Below are positions 6,100 to 12,035 of a stretch of DNA of 12,035 nucleotides, piece after piece. The stretch lies in assembly GCA_020446285.1 (NCBI GenBank), contig JAGREZ010000080.1:1-12035 (forward strand), written 5' to 3'. This DNA comes from Geminicoccaceae bacterium (lineage in GTDB: Bacteria > Pseudomonadota > Alphaproteobacteria > Geminicoccales > Geminicoccaceae). A program made the translations under genes and the position numbers. Numbering within the stretch: position 1 is the first letter of the stretch; every line of letters begins with the position of its first letter. The notes beneath the pieces were generated by a model. That model did not search any database, was not told the DNA's origin, and worked only from the letters and a program-made list of their open reading frames with translations.

Positions 6100-7170
6100 A
6101 TGGCCGACGATCAGGACGACTCCCAGAAAACCGAGGAACCGACCGCCAAACGGCTGCAGGACGCGCGCGAGAAGGGCCAGATCGCCAATTCGCGCGAAGT
6201 CAGCAATTTCATGATCATCGGCATGGCGACCCTTCTGGTGGCGACCTATGCGCCCTATGGCATGCAGGGAATGAGCCAGGCACTCGAGGGTTACCTCGCC
6301 CATGCCGCGACCATGCCCATGGACGGCCCCGCACTGGGCTCGCGGCTGAAAACACTGCTCGGCGATGTGGCGCTGCTCATGCTGGCCGTCTTTGCGGCCT
6401 TCATCCTCGCGGCGTTCGTCGCGGCGGGCGTGCAGAACGGCATCGTCTGGTCGACAGAGTCGATCACCCCCAAATTCGAGAAGATCTCGCCGCTTTCCGG
6501 ACTCAAGCGGCTGTTCTCACTCAAATCCATCGTCGAATTCATCAAGAACATCACCAAGATGGGCCTGATCGCCACACTGGGCTTCGCCGTCGTCTGGCCG
6601 GAGCATGGCCGGCTGATGGTGACCGGCCGGCTCGAGCCGGCGATCGCCATGGGCTATCTGCACGACATCGTGCTCATGCTGCTGATGGCCATGAGTGCCG
6701 CCATGGCCGTGCTCGCCGGCTTCGATTTCGCCTATCAGCGCTTCGAGTTCATGAAACAGATGCGCATGTCCAAACGCGACATCCAGGACGAACACAAGCA
6801 GTCCGAAGGCGATCCGATGATCAGGCAGCGCCTGCGGGGATTGCGCATGGAGCGCGCGCGGCAGCGGATGATGGCGGAAGTGCCGACGAGTACCGTGGTC
6901 ATAACCAATCCGACGCACTACTCGGTAGCACTGCGCTACGAGCAGGGGCGCGATGCGGCGCCGGTCGTCGTCGCCAAGGGTGTCGAGCTGGTCGCCCTGC
7001 GCATCCGCGAGATCGCCCGCGAGAACGATGTGCCCATCGTCGAGAGCCCGCCCCTGGCACGGGCACTGCATGGCGGTGTCGAACTCGGCCGGGCCATCCC
7101 GCCCGCACACTTCCAGGCTGTCGCCGAGATCATCGGCTACGTCCTGCGCATGCGTGGCGCGGGCGCATGA
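6100..7170 (+). CDS. flhB: Flagellar export switch protein FlhB
   Basis: FlhB is an inner-membrane protein of the flagellar export apparatus whose self-cleaved cytoplasmic domain switches export from rod/hook to filament substrates. The 356-residue protein has the family start DSQKTEEPTAKRLQDAREKGQ (about 7-27), membrane helices near 34-50, 88-111, 146-165 and 185-209, then a cytoplasmic linker. The autocleavage motif NPTH is intact at 270-273, in VVITNPTHYSVALRY. Further landmarks are APVVVAKGVELVALRIREIA (287-306) and the C-terminal PPLARALHGGVELGRAIP. It starts 9 bases after fliR and closes the flagellar block. All residues needed for cleavage are present. The next gene begins about 160 bases downstream and belongs to a different functional group. 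Confidence 0.96.
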   Translation: MADDQDDSQKTEEPTAKRLQDAREKGQIANSREVSNFMIIGMATLLVATYAPYGMQGMSQALEGYLAHAATMPMDGPALGSRLKTLLGDVALLMLAVFAAFILAAFVAAGVQNGIVWSTESITPKFEKISPLSGLKRLFSLKSIVEFIKNITKMGLIATLGFAVVWPEHGRLMVTGRLEPAIAMGYLHDIVLMLLMAMSAAMAVLAGFDFAYQRFEFMKQMRMSKRDIQDEHKQSEGDPMIRQRLRGLRMERARQRMMAEVPTSTVVITNPTHYSVALRYEQGRDAAPVVVAKGVELVALRIREIARENDVPIVESPPLARALHGGVELGRAIPPAHFQAVAEIIGYVLRMRGAGA

Positions 7171-7269
7171 CGACATGGCCGGCCGGAAGGGACTTTTCTC
7201 GCGATAAGGGACGGTTCTCAATCATTTGTTCACGAATTCCGGTGCATCCTCGAAGGATCGGAGACCCTG

Positions 7270-7291
7270 ACAGCGTGTTGACGAAATGCCG
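7270..7291 (+). promoter_or_regulatory. 22-bp conserved element, copy 2 (upstream of the LapG-like gene)
   Basis: The plus strand reads ACAGCGTGTTGACGAAA followed by TGCCG, identical in 21 of 22 positions to the minus-strand copy at 3592-3613. It ends about 40 bases before the preferred ATG (7331) of the transglutaminase-like gene. Unlike copy 1 it has no CtrA box beside it. TTGACG is at 7278-7283, but no TATAAT-like hexamer lies 16-18 bases downstream. The rest of the 160-base gap after flhB shows only a short ATCCT-CGA-AGGAT hairpin (7246-7258) and no convincing terminator. Confidence 0.5.
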
Positions 7292-7330
7292 ACAGCCGCG
7301 ATGCGAGACGAAGATGGCGGGAGCACGAAG

Positions 7331-8017
7331 ATGGTGATGCCGGCGTTGATGGCATTCGCCTGGGTTCTTCTGTCGGTCGGTCCGGCCGTCGCAGCACCGC
7401 CGGCGACGCTGTTCGGCAGCATCGAGTTCCGCGCCGAATCGCATGCGGCCCTCCCGCAATGGCGTCGGACGCTCGGCGGCATCGAGAGCGAATTGCCGCG
7501 CTATGCGGCATGCGCGGAGGAACCGTCGCAATGCACCAGTCGCGCTGCGATGGTCTGGGAAGCCCACCTCGCCTCCCTCTCCGGCCTGCCGCGCGAGGAC
7601 CAGCTTCGCCGCCTGAACCGCTTCATCAACCAGTGGCCGCGCAAGACCGTTGCCGCCTCCGGCAGTTCGCCGGATCACTGGGCCACACCGCTGGAATTCA
7701 TGGGTCACCCGGGGAATGCCGAGGATTTCGCGATCGCCAAATATGTCTCGCTTCGCCGTCTCGGCTGGCCACCCGAGAAACTGCGCATGGCGATCGTCCG
7801 CGACCGGTTGCGCGACCATGGTCACGCCGTACTCGCCGTCTGGCTCGACGGCGATGTCATCATCCTCGACAGCCTGACCGATGCGGCCATGCCGCAGGAC
7901 AGGATCTCGCACTACGAGCCCCAGTATTCCGTCAACGAAGTCGCCCGCTGGACCCATGCGTCCGCCGCCGCCGCACTCGTTTCGACGCGCGAGCCGCGAT
8001 CGATCGAAGGCAGATAG
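7331..8017 (+). CDS. Secreted transglutaminase-like (BTLCP/LapG family) protein lacking the catalytic Cys
   Basis: The family (BTLCP, Pfam Peptidase_C93) includes LapG, a periplasmic cysteine protease that releases surface adhesins under c-di-GMP control. The 228-residue product has a signal peptide (MVMPALMAFAWVLLSVGPAVA, cut near 21-22) and the family core WATPLEF (117-123), EDFAIAKY (131-138), HGHAVLAVWLDGD (163-175) and ILDSL (178-182). The family triad is Cys-His-Asp. His165 and Asp180 are present at the right spacing, but GDCED has become GNAED, so Ala130 replaces the Cys. Several bases differ from a Cys codon context, so this is not a single read error. The ATG at 7331 is preferred over 7286 because GGCGGGAG lies 7 bases before it and a clean signal peptide follows. 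The HD-GYP gene follows after 55 bases. Confidence 0.82.
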   Translation: MVMPALMAFAWVLLSVGPAVAAPPATLFGSIEFRAESHAALPQWRRTLGGIESELPRYAACAEEPSQCTSRAAMVWEAHLASLSGLPREDQLRRLNRFINQWPRKTVAASGSSPDHWATPLEFMGHPGNAEDFAIAKYVSLRRLGWPPEKLRMAIVRDRLRDHGHAVLAVWLDGDVIILDSLTDAAMPQDRISHYEPQYSVNEVARWTHASAAAALVSTREPRSIEGR

Positions 8018-8072
8018 CGGCAGCAGCCATGCAGCAAGCGTTCCCGATGCCGCCAGAAGGACCGATCCGCAG

Positions 8073-10130
8073 ATGAACGAGGCCGTCGACCAGCTCACCC
8101 CCGCCAACGCCCCGGCACCACCGAGTGTCGGCCGGTTTCTCGTCGGTGCGGCACTCTGCGTGGCGCTCGGACTGGCCGCTGCCGCATTCAGCGTGGGCAT
8201 GGTCGTCAGGGAACGCGGCACCGCCATCGAGGAACAGCTGGAGCAGAGACTTGCAGCCGAGGCGGGCGGCAAGGTGGAACTGGTGGAAACCTGGATTTCG
8301 GGGCTCGCCAGTCTCGGCAACCGCCTCCTGCGCTCCGACCTCGTTCGCCTGTTCGTCACCGAGCTGGAAATCGCCGGGTCGGACGCCGACCTTCGCGCCG
8401 CACTGGATGCCCAGCGGCCCTACATGCGCCAGGTGCTCGACGATCTGGCCCGCGAACACGACCTGCGCGGTGCCTATCTGGTGGCACGCGACGGCAGCAT
8501 GCTGCTCGGCGATCACGATGCGCCCGTGATGCGCACCGACCAGACCGCCCGCGCGGTGGATCTCGTGAATTCCGGCAACGATCTCGACATCGGTTCGCCA
8601 CGGCTCTCTGGCGAACACTACTACATGGATGTACTGCAGCCGATCGGCCCGGCACAATCCTACACAGGTGGCCCGGCATCCGTGGGCGTCCTGCTCATGA
8701 CCTTCGATGTCACCGGAATGCTCGAAAAGCTGCTGGAGGGGCACCCCCTGATCGACCGGGGCGGTTCGACCCTGCTGGCCGTTCCGGACGATACCGGCTG
8801 GCGCCGGATCACCCTGGGTGGAACCGGACTCGAGGAACGCCCTGCGGCTGCCGGAATGACCGGCAGCGACAGCAGCGCCAAGATGACCTCAAATGATGGA
8901 CTCTACCGGCTGACACTGCCGGCAGGCAGGGCTGGCTGGCTCATCGAGCAACGCATGAACGAGGCCGTTGCCAGCGCACCGATCCGCGAATTCGAGAAGA
9001 ACGCGTATGCGTTCGCATCGGCGGCCGGCCTCATCCTCGCCCTCATCTTCGCAAGTTTCTTCTGGCGTCTGCAGAGCCGCCACCATGCCGCGATGGCGGA
9101 ACAGTATCGAGAGCTCGCCGAACGGATCCGCGCGCAGAACGATCTCCTGCGGACGGTGACCGATCGCACCCTCGATCTCATCGCGCTCAAGGGTGACGGC
9201 GGCCGCTACGAGCTGGTGAGCCGCAGCTTCGCCCGAACGTTCGACCATCCGGTGGAGAGCCTCGAAGGCATGAGCGATGGCGAGCTGTTCGACGCCGAGA
9301 CCTGCGAGAGGCTCGCCCAAGGTGAACGCGAGGCGATGGCCGCGGGCGTCAGTTCCCGCGATGACATCGTCATTCACGCGGGCGGGAGCGATCGGCACAT
9401 GCATGTCGTGCAGGTACCCGTCGGCGAGAAGGGCGAGAGCCGGAAGGTGCTCATGGTCGCCCGCGACATCACCGATCTGGTTCAGGCGCGGGCCGATCGC
9501 GAGCGGCTTTCGCGGCAGACGGTGGATGCGTTCGTGCGTGCCGTGGAGCTGGTCGATCCCTGGCTCGAGGGCCATACCCAGCGGCTTTCGGCGTTGACCG
9601 CAACCCTCGCCCGCGAACTCGACCTGGATCCGGCCGACGCCCAGACGCTCTCGCTCGCCGCCGGCCTCTCGCAGATCGGCAAGATGTTCGTTCCGCGCGA
9701 GATCGTCGCCAAGCCGGACCGGCATACCGAAGAGGAAGCGCGGATCATGCGCACCCACATCGATCATGCGAGGCGCGTGCTCGACAGCATCCAGTTCGGT
9801 CTTCCCGTCGCCGACGCCGTCTCGCAGATGCACGAGCGGCTCGACGGCTCGGGCTACCCGCAACGGCTCTCGGGCGATGAGATCGGGACCGTCGGTCGCA
9901 TCCTCGCCGTGGCCGATGTCTATTGCGCACGGACGAGCCCGCGTTCCTATCGCGAGCATCTCGAACCCCGCGACGTGATCCACCACCTTCGCAATGCCGG
10001 CGGGCGCTATGATCCGGACGTGATTGACGTACTCGAGCGGGTCATCGGCGAAAGTCGCGCAGTCGCTCTGGTGCCCCGTGACGATGGCGCAACGGACGAG
10101 CGCCCGAAGGAAGCACCCCTGGAAGCGTGA
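8073..10130 (+). CDS. Membrane sensor with PAS and degenerate HD-GYP domain
   Basis: The 685-residue protein has a membrane helix at about 21-45, a periplasmic region of about 265 residues (probably Cache-like), a second helix (312-332), a PAS domain (about 355-475, ending VARDITDL) and a C-terminal HD-GYP-type domain (about 480-665). Active HD-GYP proteins hydrolyse c-di-GMP with a di- or tri-iron centre. Here the HD dyad is Ser533-Gln534 (LSQIGK in place of LHDIGK), the first His of HHE is Met586, and the Asp of VADxFDA is Cys618. His501, His562, His587 and DGSGYP (591-596) remain. Loss of several metal ligands suggests no hydrolase activity; a c-di-GMP-binding or purely structural role is inferred. 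The ATG at 8073 follows AGAAGGA at long spacing; the open frame reaches 7881 but overlaps the previous gene. It is probably co-transcribed with the LapG-like gene. Confidence 0.85.
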   Translation: MNEAVDQLTPANAPAPPSVGRFLVGAALCVALGLAAAAFSVGMVVRERGTAIEEQLEQRLAAEAGGKVELVETWISGLASLGNRLLRSDLVRLFVTELEIAGSDADLRAALDAQRPYMRQVLDDLAREHDLRGAYLVARDGSMLLGDHDAPVMRTDQTARAVDLVNSGNDLDIGSPRLSGEHYYMDVLQPIGPAQSYTGGPASVGVLLMTFDVTGMLEKLLEGHPLIDRGGSTLLAVPDDTGWRRITLGGTGLEERPAAAGMTGSDSSAKMTSNDGLYRLTLPAGRAGWLIEQRMNEAVASAPIREFEKNAYAFASAAGLILALIFASFFWRLQSRHHAAMAEQYRELAERIRAQNDLLRTVTDRTLDLIALKGDGGRYELVSRSFARTFDHPVESLEGMSDGELFDAETCERLAQGEREAMAAGVSSRDDIVIHAGGSDRHMHVVQVPVGEKGESRKVLMVARDITDLVQARADRERLSRQTVDAFVRAVELVDPWLEGHTQRLSALTATLARELDLDPADAQTLSLAAGLSQIGKMFVPREIVAKPDRHTEEEARIMRTHIDHARRVLDSIQFGLPVADAVSQMHERLDGSGYPQRLSGDEIGTVGRILAVADVYCARTSPRSYREHLEPRDVIHHLRNAGGRYDPDVIDVLERVIGESRAVALVPRDDGATDERPKEAPLEA

Positions 10131-10176
10131 TGCCGGATTCCACAAACGGGCATGAATGCGGAGAAGGTTGAACGAT

Positions 10177-10206
10177 TTGTCGCATTCACAAATATGAATT
10201 TATAAT
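10177..10206 (+). promoter_or_regulatory. Sigma-70-type promoter of the sulfide-response operon
   Basis: A -35 like TTGTCG (10177-10182) and a perfect -10 TATAAT (10201-10206) are separated by 18 bases. The surrounding 60 bases are strikingly AT-rich for this genome. Transcription would start near 10213, leaving a leader of about 75 bases before the GTG of the DUF2892 gene. This is the clearest housekeeping-type promoter in the window. Confidence 0.7.
10184..10199. promoter_or_regulatory. ATTC-N8-GAAT operator (SqrR/BigR-like persulfide repressor site)
   Basis: ATTCACAAATATGAAT sits between the -35 and -10 hexamers, where a bound repressor would block RNA polymerase. ATTC-N8-GAAT is the motif I recall for SqrR of Rhodobacter capsulatus, an ArsR-family persulfide sensor related to BigR. 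A second, imperfect copy (ATTT-N8-GAAT, 10198-10213) overlaps the -10. The regulator gene is not in the window. The gene content downstream (persulfide dioxygenase, SulP) supports this reading. Confidence 0.65.
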
Positions 10207-10288
10207 GTGGAATTCGATGTGAAATCATGCACGGACCAGCCGGCGGAATGATCCGACCGGCCGTCCCTGCCGTGAAGGGAAGCGCATC

Positions 10289-10498
10289 GTGTTCAGCAAA
10301 GCCAATGTCGGCCCCCTGGATCGTCTTCTGCGATTGATCGCCGGCGCCATTTTGATCATCCTGCCGTTCGTGTCCGGCATGGCCGGCTGGCTTGCGACCC
10401 TGTTGCCGGTCGTCGGCCTCGTGCTCGTGGCCACGGGCTTCTTCCGGTTCTGCCCCGCCTACAGGATCCTCGGCATCTCGACATGCAGCATCTCCTGA
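10289..10498 (+). CDS. DUF2892 (YgaP transmembrane-domain-like) inner-membrane protein
   Basis: A 69-residue membrane protein of the DUF2892 family, the domain found at the C-terminus of the rhodanese YgaP and as stand-alone genes in BigR/SqrR-type sulfur operons. The start MFSKANVGPLDRLLRLIAG (NVG.LDR..R), two hydrophobic helices (about 16-30 and 33-50) and the ending FCPAYRILGISTC (54-66) are the family hallmarks. It keeps the two Cys residues (55 and 66). The start is a GTG at 10289 with GAAGGGA 8 bases upstream. It is the first gene after the AT-rich promoter/operator and is followed 54 bases later by the persulfide dioxygenase. The exact function is not known; a role in sulfur handling at the membrane is inferred from context. 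Confidence 0.88.
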   Translation: MFSKANVGPLDRLLRLIAGAILIILPFVSGMAGWLATLLPVVGLVLVATGFFRFCPAYRILGISTCSIS

Positions 10499-10552
10499 TC
10501 CGGTAGCGCCGGCCAGTGTCGCAACACAGTCCATGAGGGAGACCGCGCGATC

Positions 10553-11440
10553 ATGAAAGGCATCACCACCGATACCTGCATCAAGCCGGAAGTGAAGGCG
10601 TTCTTCGACGGCGAGACCAACACGATCAGCTATATCGTCAGGGACCCGGCGAGTTCCGCCTGTGCCGTGGTCGATTCGGTCATGGACATCGACTATCCGG
10701 CGGGCCGCATCGCCTACACCCATGCCGACGTGATCATCGCCGACATCGAGGCACGCGGCCTGAAACTCGAATGGCTGATCGAGACCCACGTCCATGCCGA
10801 CCATCTGTCGGCCGCGCCCTACATCCAGAAGAGGCTCGGCGGGCAGATCGGCATCGGCGCGAACATCCGCGTCGTGCAGGACGTTTTCGGCAAGGTCTTC
10901 AACGAGGGAACCGAGTTCCAGCGCGATGGCAGCCAGTTCGACCGGCTGTTCGAGGATGGCGACACCTACACCATCGGCTCCCTGCAGGCGACCGCCTGGC
11001 ACACGCCCGGCCACACGCCCGCCTGCATGACCCATGTCATGGGCGACGCGGCGTTTGTCGGCGACACGCTCTTCATGCCCGACGGCGGTACCGCCCGCGC
11101 CGACTTCCCCGGCGGCGACGCGCGGGAACTCTATCGCTCCATCAGACGCGTTCTCACCCTGCCGGCGGAAACGCGCCTCTTCATGTGTCACGATTACGGC
11201 CCGAACGGCCGTGACATCAGCTGGGAGACGTCCGTCGGCGAAGAGCGCGCGCACAACATCCATGTCCGCGACGGTGTCACCGAGGACGAGTTCGTCCGCA
11301 TGCGAACCGAGCGCGATGCAACGCTCGGCATGCCGAAGCTCATCATTCCCAGTATCCAGGTGAACATGCGCGCCGGGCGCATGCCGCCCGCCGGCGACGA
11401 CGGCCGCACATTTCTCAAGGTGCCCGTCAACAGCCTCTGA
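10553..11440 (+). CDS. Persulfide dioxygenase, ETHE1/Blh-type metallo-beta-lactamase fold
   Basis: Proteins of this family oxidise glutathione persulfide to sulfite with a single non-haem iron, detoxifying sulfide in the cytoplasm. The 295-residue protein has the metallo-beta-lactamase motifs THVHADHLSA (His79, His81, Asp83, His84), TPGHTPACM (His154), FVGDTLF (Asp171) and MCHDYGPNG (His213). His79, His154 and Asp171 correspond to the iron ligands of ETHE1. The C-terminal extension (about 230-295, with MPKLIIPSIQVNMRAG) is typical of the bacterial Blh subgroup, larger than human ETHE1. The ATG at 10553 has GAGGGAG upstream at somewhat long spacing. It lies between the DUF2892 gene and a broken DUF442 gene; in Agrobacterium-type Blh the DUF442 domain is fused to this domain. 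A hydroxyacylglutathione hydrolase is less likely, given the neighbours. Confidence 0.88.
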   Translation: MKGITTDTCIKPEVKAFFDGETNTISYIVRDPASSACAVVDSVMDIDYPAGRIAYTHADVIIADIEARGLKLEWLIETHVHADHLSAAPYIQKRLGGQIGIGANIRVVQDVFGKVFNEGTEFQRDGSQFDRLFEDGDTYTIGSLQATAWHTPGHTPACMTHVMGDAAFVGDTLFMPDGGTARADFPGGDARELYRSIRRVLTLPAETRLFMCHDYGPNGRDISWETSVGEERAHNIHVRDGVTEDEFVRMRTERDATLGMPKLIIPSIQVNMRAGRMPPAGDDGRTFLKVPVNSL

Positions 11441-11537
11441 ACAATGGCAGGACATGCCGGCAGCATCGGCCGCCTCGTGGCGATGATGCAGGTGCCGTGG
11501 TCCCGATAACAAACGGCGAACGGGTGGAACGAGAAAC

Positions 11538-11672
11538 ATGCAGATTCACGAGATCGACGATCAGCTCAGTGTGGCGGCACAGATTTCGGCCGAGGATGCT
11601 CCGCCCCTGGCCGAACAGGAATTCAGGTCGCTGATCTGCAACCGGCCGGACGGAGAAGCCGGCGGCCGGTGA
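11538..11672 (+). pseudogene. Truncated DUF442/TIGR01244 (Blh N-terminal, phosphatase/rhodanese-like) gene
   Basis: The frame reads MQIHEIDDQLSVAAQISAED, continues to SLICNRPDGEA (31-41), and stops with TGA after 44 codons. This matches the first 40 or so residues of DUF442/TIGR01244 sulfur-transferase/phosphatase-like proteins (IDDRLSV..QI..ED....GFRSIICNRPDGE), which are normally about 110-140 residues long and carry a CxxGxR loop in the missing part. The rest is not found in other frames before the SulP start 42 bases later, so a deletion is more likely than a frameshift. The start codon and its GGAACGAG ribosome region look intact. A retained micro-protein cannot be excluded. It lies 97 bases after the dioxygenase gene, in an otherwise empty stretch. 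Confidence 0.75.
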
Positions 11673-11714
11673 CTTCCGAAAGATCCTGGGTGACAGATTC
11701 CGGGCAGGACGACA

Positions 11715-12035
11715 TTGAGAGACCATCTGCCGATACTCGACTGGGGCCGGCGCTGTGACCGCCATGCGCTGACGAGCGATCTCGTCGCCGCCGTGATCGT
11801 CACGATCATGCTGATACCGCAGAGCCTCGCCTATGCCCTGCTCGCCGGCCTGCCACCGCAAGCCGGTCTCTATGCGAGCATCCTTCCGCTCGTCGCCTAC
11901 GCCATGTTCGGCACCAGCCGGGCGCTCGCCGTGGGACCGGTCGCGGTCGTCTCGCTGATGACCGCCGCCGCGGTCGGCGAGGTCGCGCAGACGGGAACCA
12001 TGGGCTATGCAGCGGCAGCCGTGGCACTCGCCTTC
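11715..12035 (+). CDS. SulP-family anion (sulfate/sulfite) transporter, N-terminal part
   Basis: SulP proteins are inner-membrane anion carriers, with a C-terminal STAS domain in most; in persulfide operons they are thought to move sulfur oxyanions. The 107 codons seen are [13 protein letters not shown] then [20 protein letters not shown] (21-40), [21 protein letters not shown] (42-62) and [18 protein letters not shown] (64-81), the classic SulP N-terminal signature. No ATG is available: the frame is closed by TGA at 11691, and the first plausible start is TTG at 11715, with GGCAGGAC 4-11 bases upstream. The use of TTG might keep expression low. The gene leaves the window, so the STAS domain and the transport core cannot be checked. 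It follows the DUF442 remnant in the same operon. Confidence 0.88.
   Translation, partial: MRDHLPILDWGRRCDRHALTSDLVAAVIVTIMLIPQSLAYALLAGLPPQAGLYASILPLVAYAMFGTSRALAVGPVAVVSLMTAAAVGEVAQTGTMGYAAAAVALAF

Noticed and set aside
4936..6303. 455-codon minus-strand open frame rich in His, Asp, Glu and Gly
   Set aside because: Antisense to fliQ, fliR and the flhB start; its odd composition is that expected from reading hydrophobic genes backwards.
7175..7207. 10-codon ORF (MAGRKGLFSR) just after flhB
   Set aside because: Too short to judge and without a ribosome site of its own or overlap with a downstream gene.
7246..7258. ATCCT-CGA-AGGAT hairpin after flhB as a terminator
   Set aside because: The stem is only 5 bp and no T-run follows, so it does not meet the usual intrinsic terminator pattern.
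7286..7330. ATG at 7286 as the start of the LapG-like gene
   Set aside because: It falls inside the 22-bp repeat with no ribosome site and would put 15 charged residues before the signal peptide; the ATG at 7331 is better on both counts.
5313..7337. 674-codon plus-strand frame rich in Arg and His over fliR and flhB
   Set aside because: Out of frame with two clearly recognised export-gate genes, and it lacks any motif.
11444..11509. 21-codon ORF after the dioxygenase (MAGHAGSIGR...)
   Set aside because: No ribosome site and no resemblance to a known small protein; likely chance.
10007..11539. 510-codon minus-strand frame opposite the sulfur operon
   Set aside because: Antisense to the dioxygenase and DUF2892 genes, and it covers the AT-rich promoter region; no family resemblance.

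Overview
The window is GC-rich DNA (roughly 65% by eye) from an alphaproteobacterium, probably of the Rhodospirillales or a related lineage. The reasons are the compact flgB-flgC-fliE-fliQ-fliR-flhB block, a textbook CtrA box (TTAA-N7-TTAAC) in front of it, the DUF465/YdcH gene beside purEK, and the sulfide-response operon at the right end. No insertion sequences, tRNAs, rRNAs or CRISPR arrays were seen. Coding density is high and no gene-free stretch exceeds 300 bases.

Left part (1-3520, mostly minus strand). pfkA (6-phosphofructokinase) runs into the start of glk (glucokinase, cut by the window edge), giving a two-gene upper-glycolysis operon. A lone plus-strand gene codes for a small coiled-coil DUF465 protein. 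A second minus-strand operon, csrA-purE-purK, is tied together by two 4-base ATGA overlaps. It links a post-transcriptional regulator of carbon use and motility with the two-step carboxylation branch of purine synthesis.

Middle (3521-7170, plus strand). A divergent control region with a full CtrA site precedes six flagellar genes. They code for two proximal rod proteins (FlgB, FlgC), the MS-ring/rod adaptor FliE and three export-gate proteins (FliQ, FliR, FlhB). A tiny ORF joins the flgC stop to the fliE start by ATGA overlaps at both ends.

Right of the flagellar block (7171-10130). Two genes look like a c-di-GMP/periplasmic signalling pair. The first is a secreted BTLCP/LapG-family transglutaminase-like protein. 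The second is a two-helix membrane protein with a periplasmic sensor, a PAS domain and an HD-GYP domain. Both appear catalytically dead: the protease family's GDCED motif reads GNAED, and the HD-GYP domain reads LSQIGK where LHDIGK is expected and has lost further metal ligands. This pseudoenzyme pair is the most unusual thing in the window. A 22-bp element with one mismatch lies upstream of csrA on the minus strand and upstream of the LapG-like gene on the plus strand, so it flanks the flagellar operon in inverted orientation.

Far right (10131-12035). An AT-rich promoter with a perfect TATAAT carries an ATTC-N8-GAAT palindrome like that reported for the persulfide sensor SqrR (BigR family). 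It drives a DUF2892 membrane protein, an ETHE1/Blh-type persulfide dioxygenase, a 44-codon remnant of a DUF442/TIGR01244 protein, and the start of a SulP anion transporter that leaves the window. This reads as a sulfide/persulfide oxidation and export operon.
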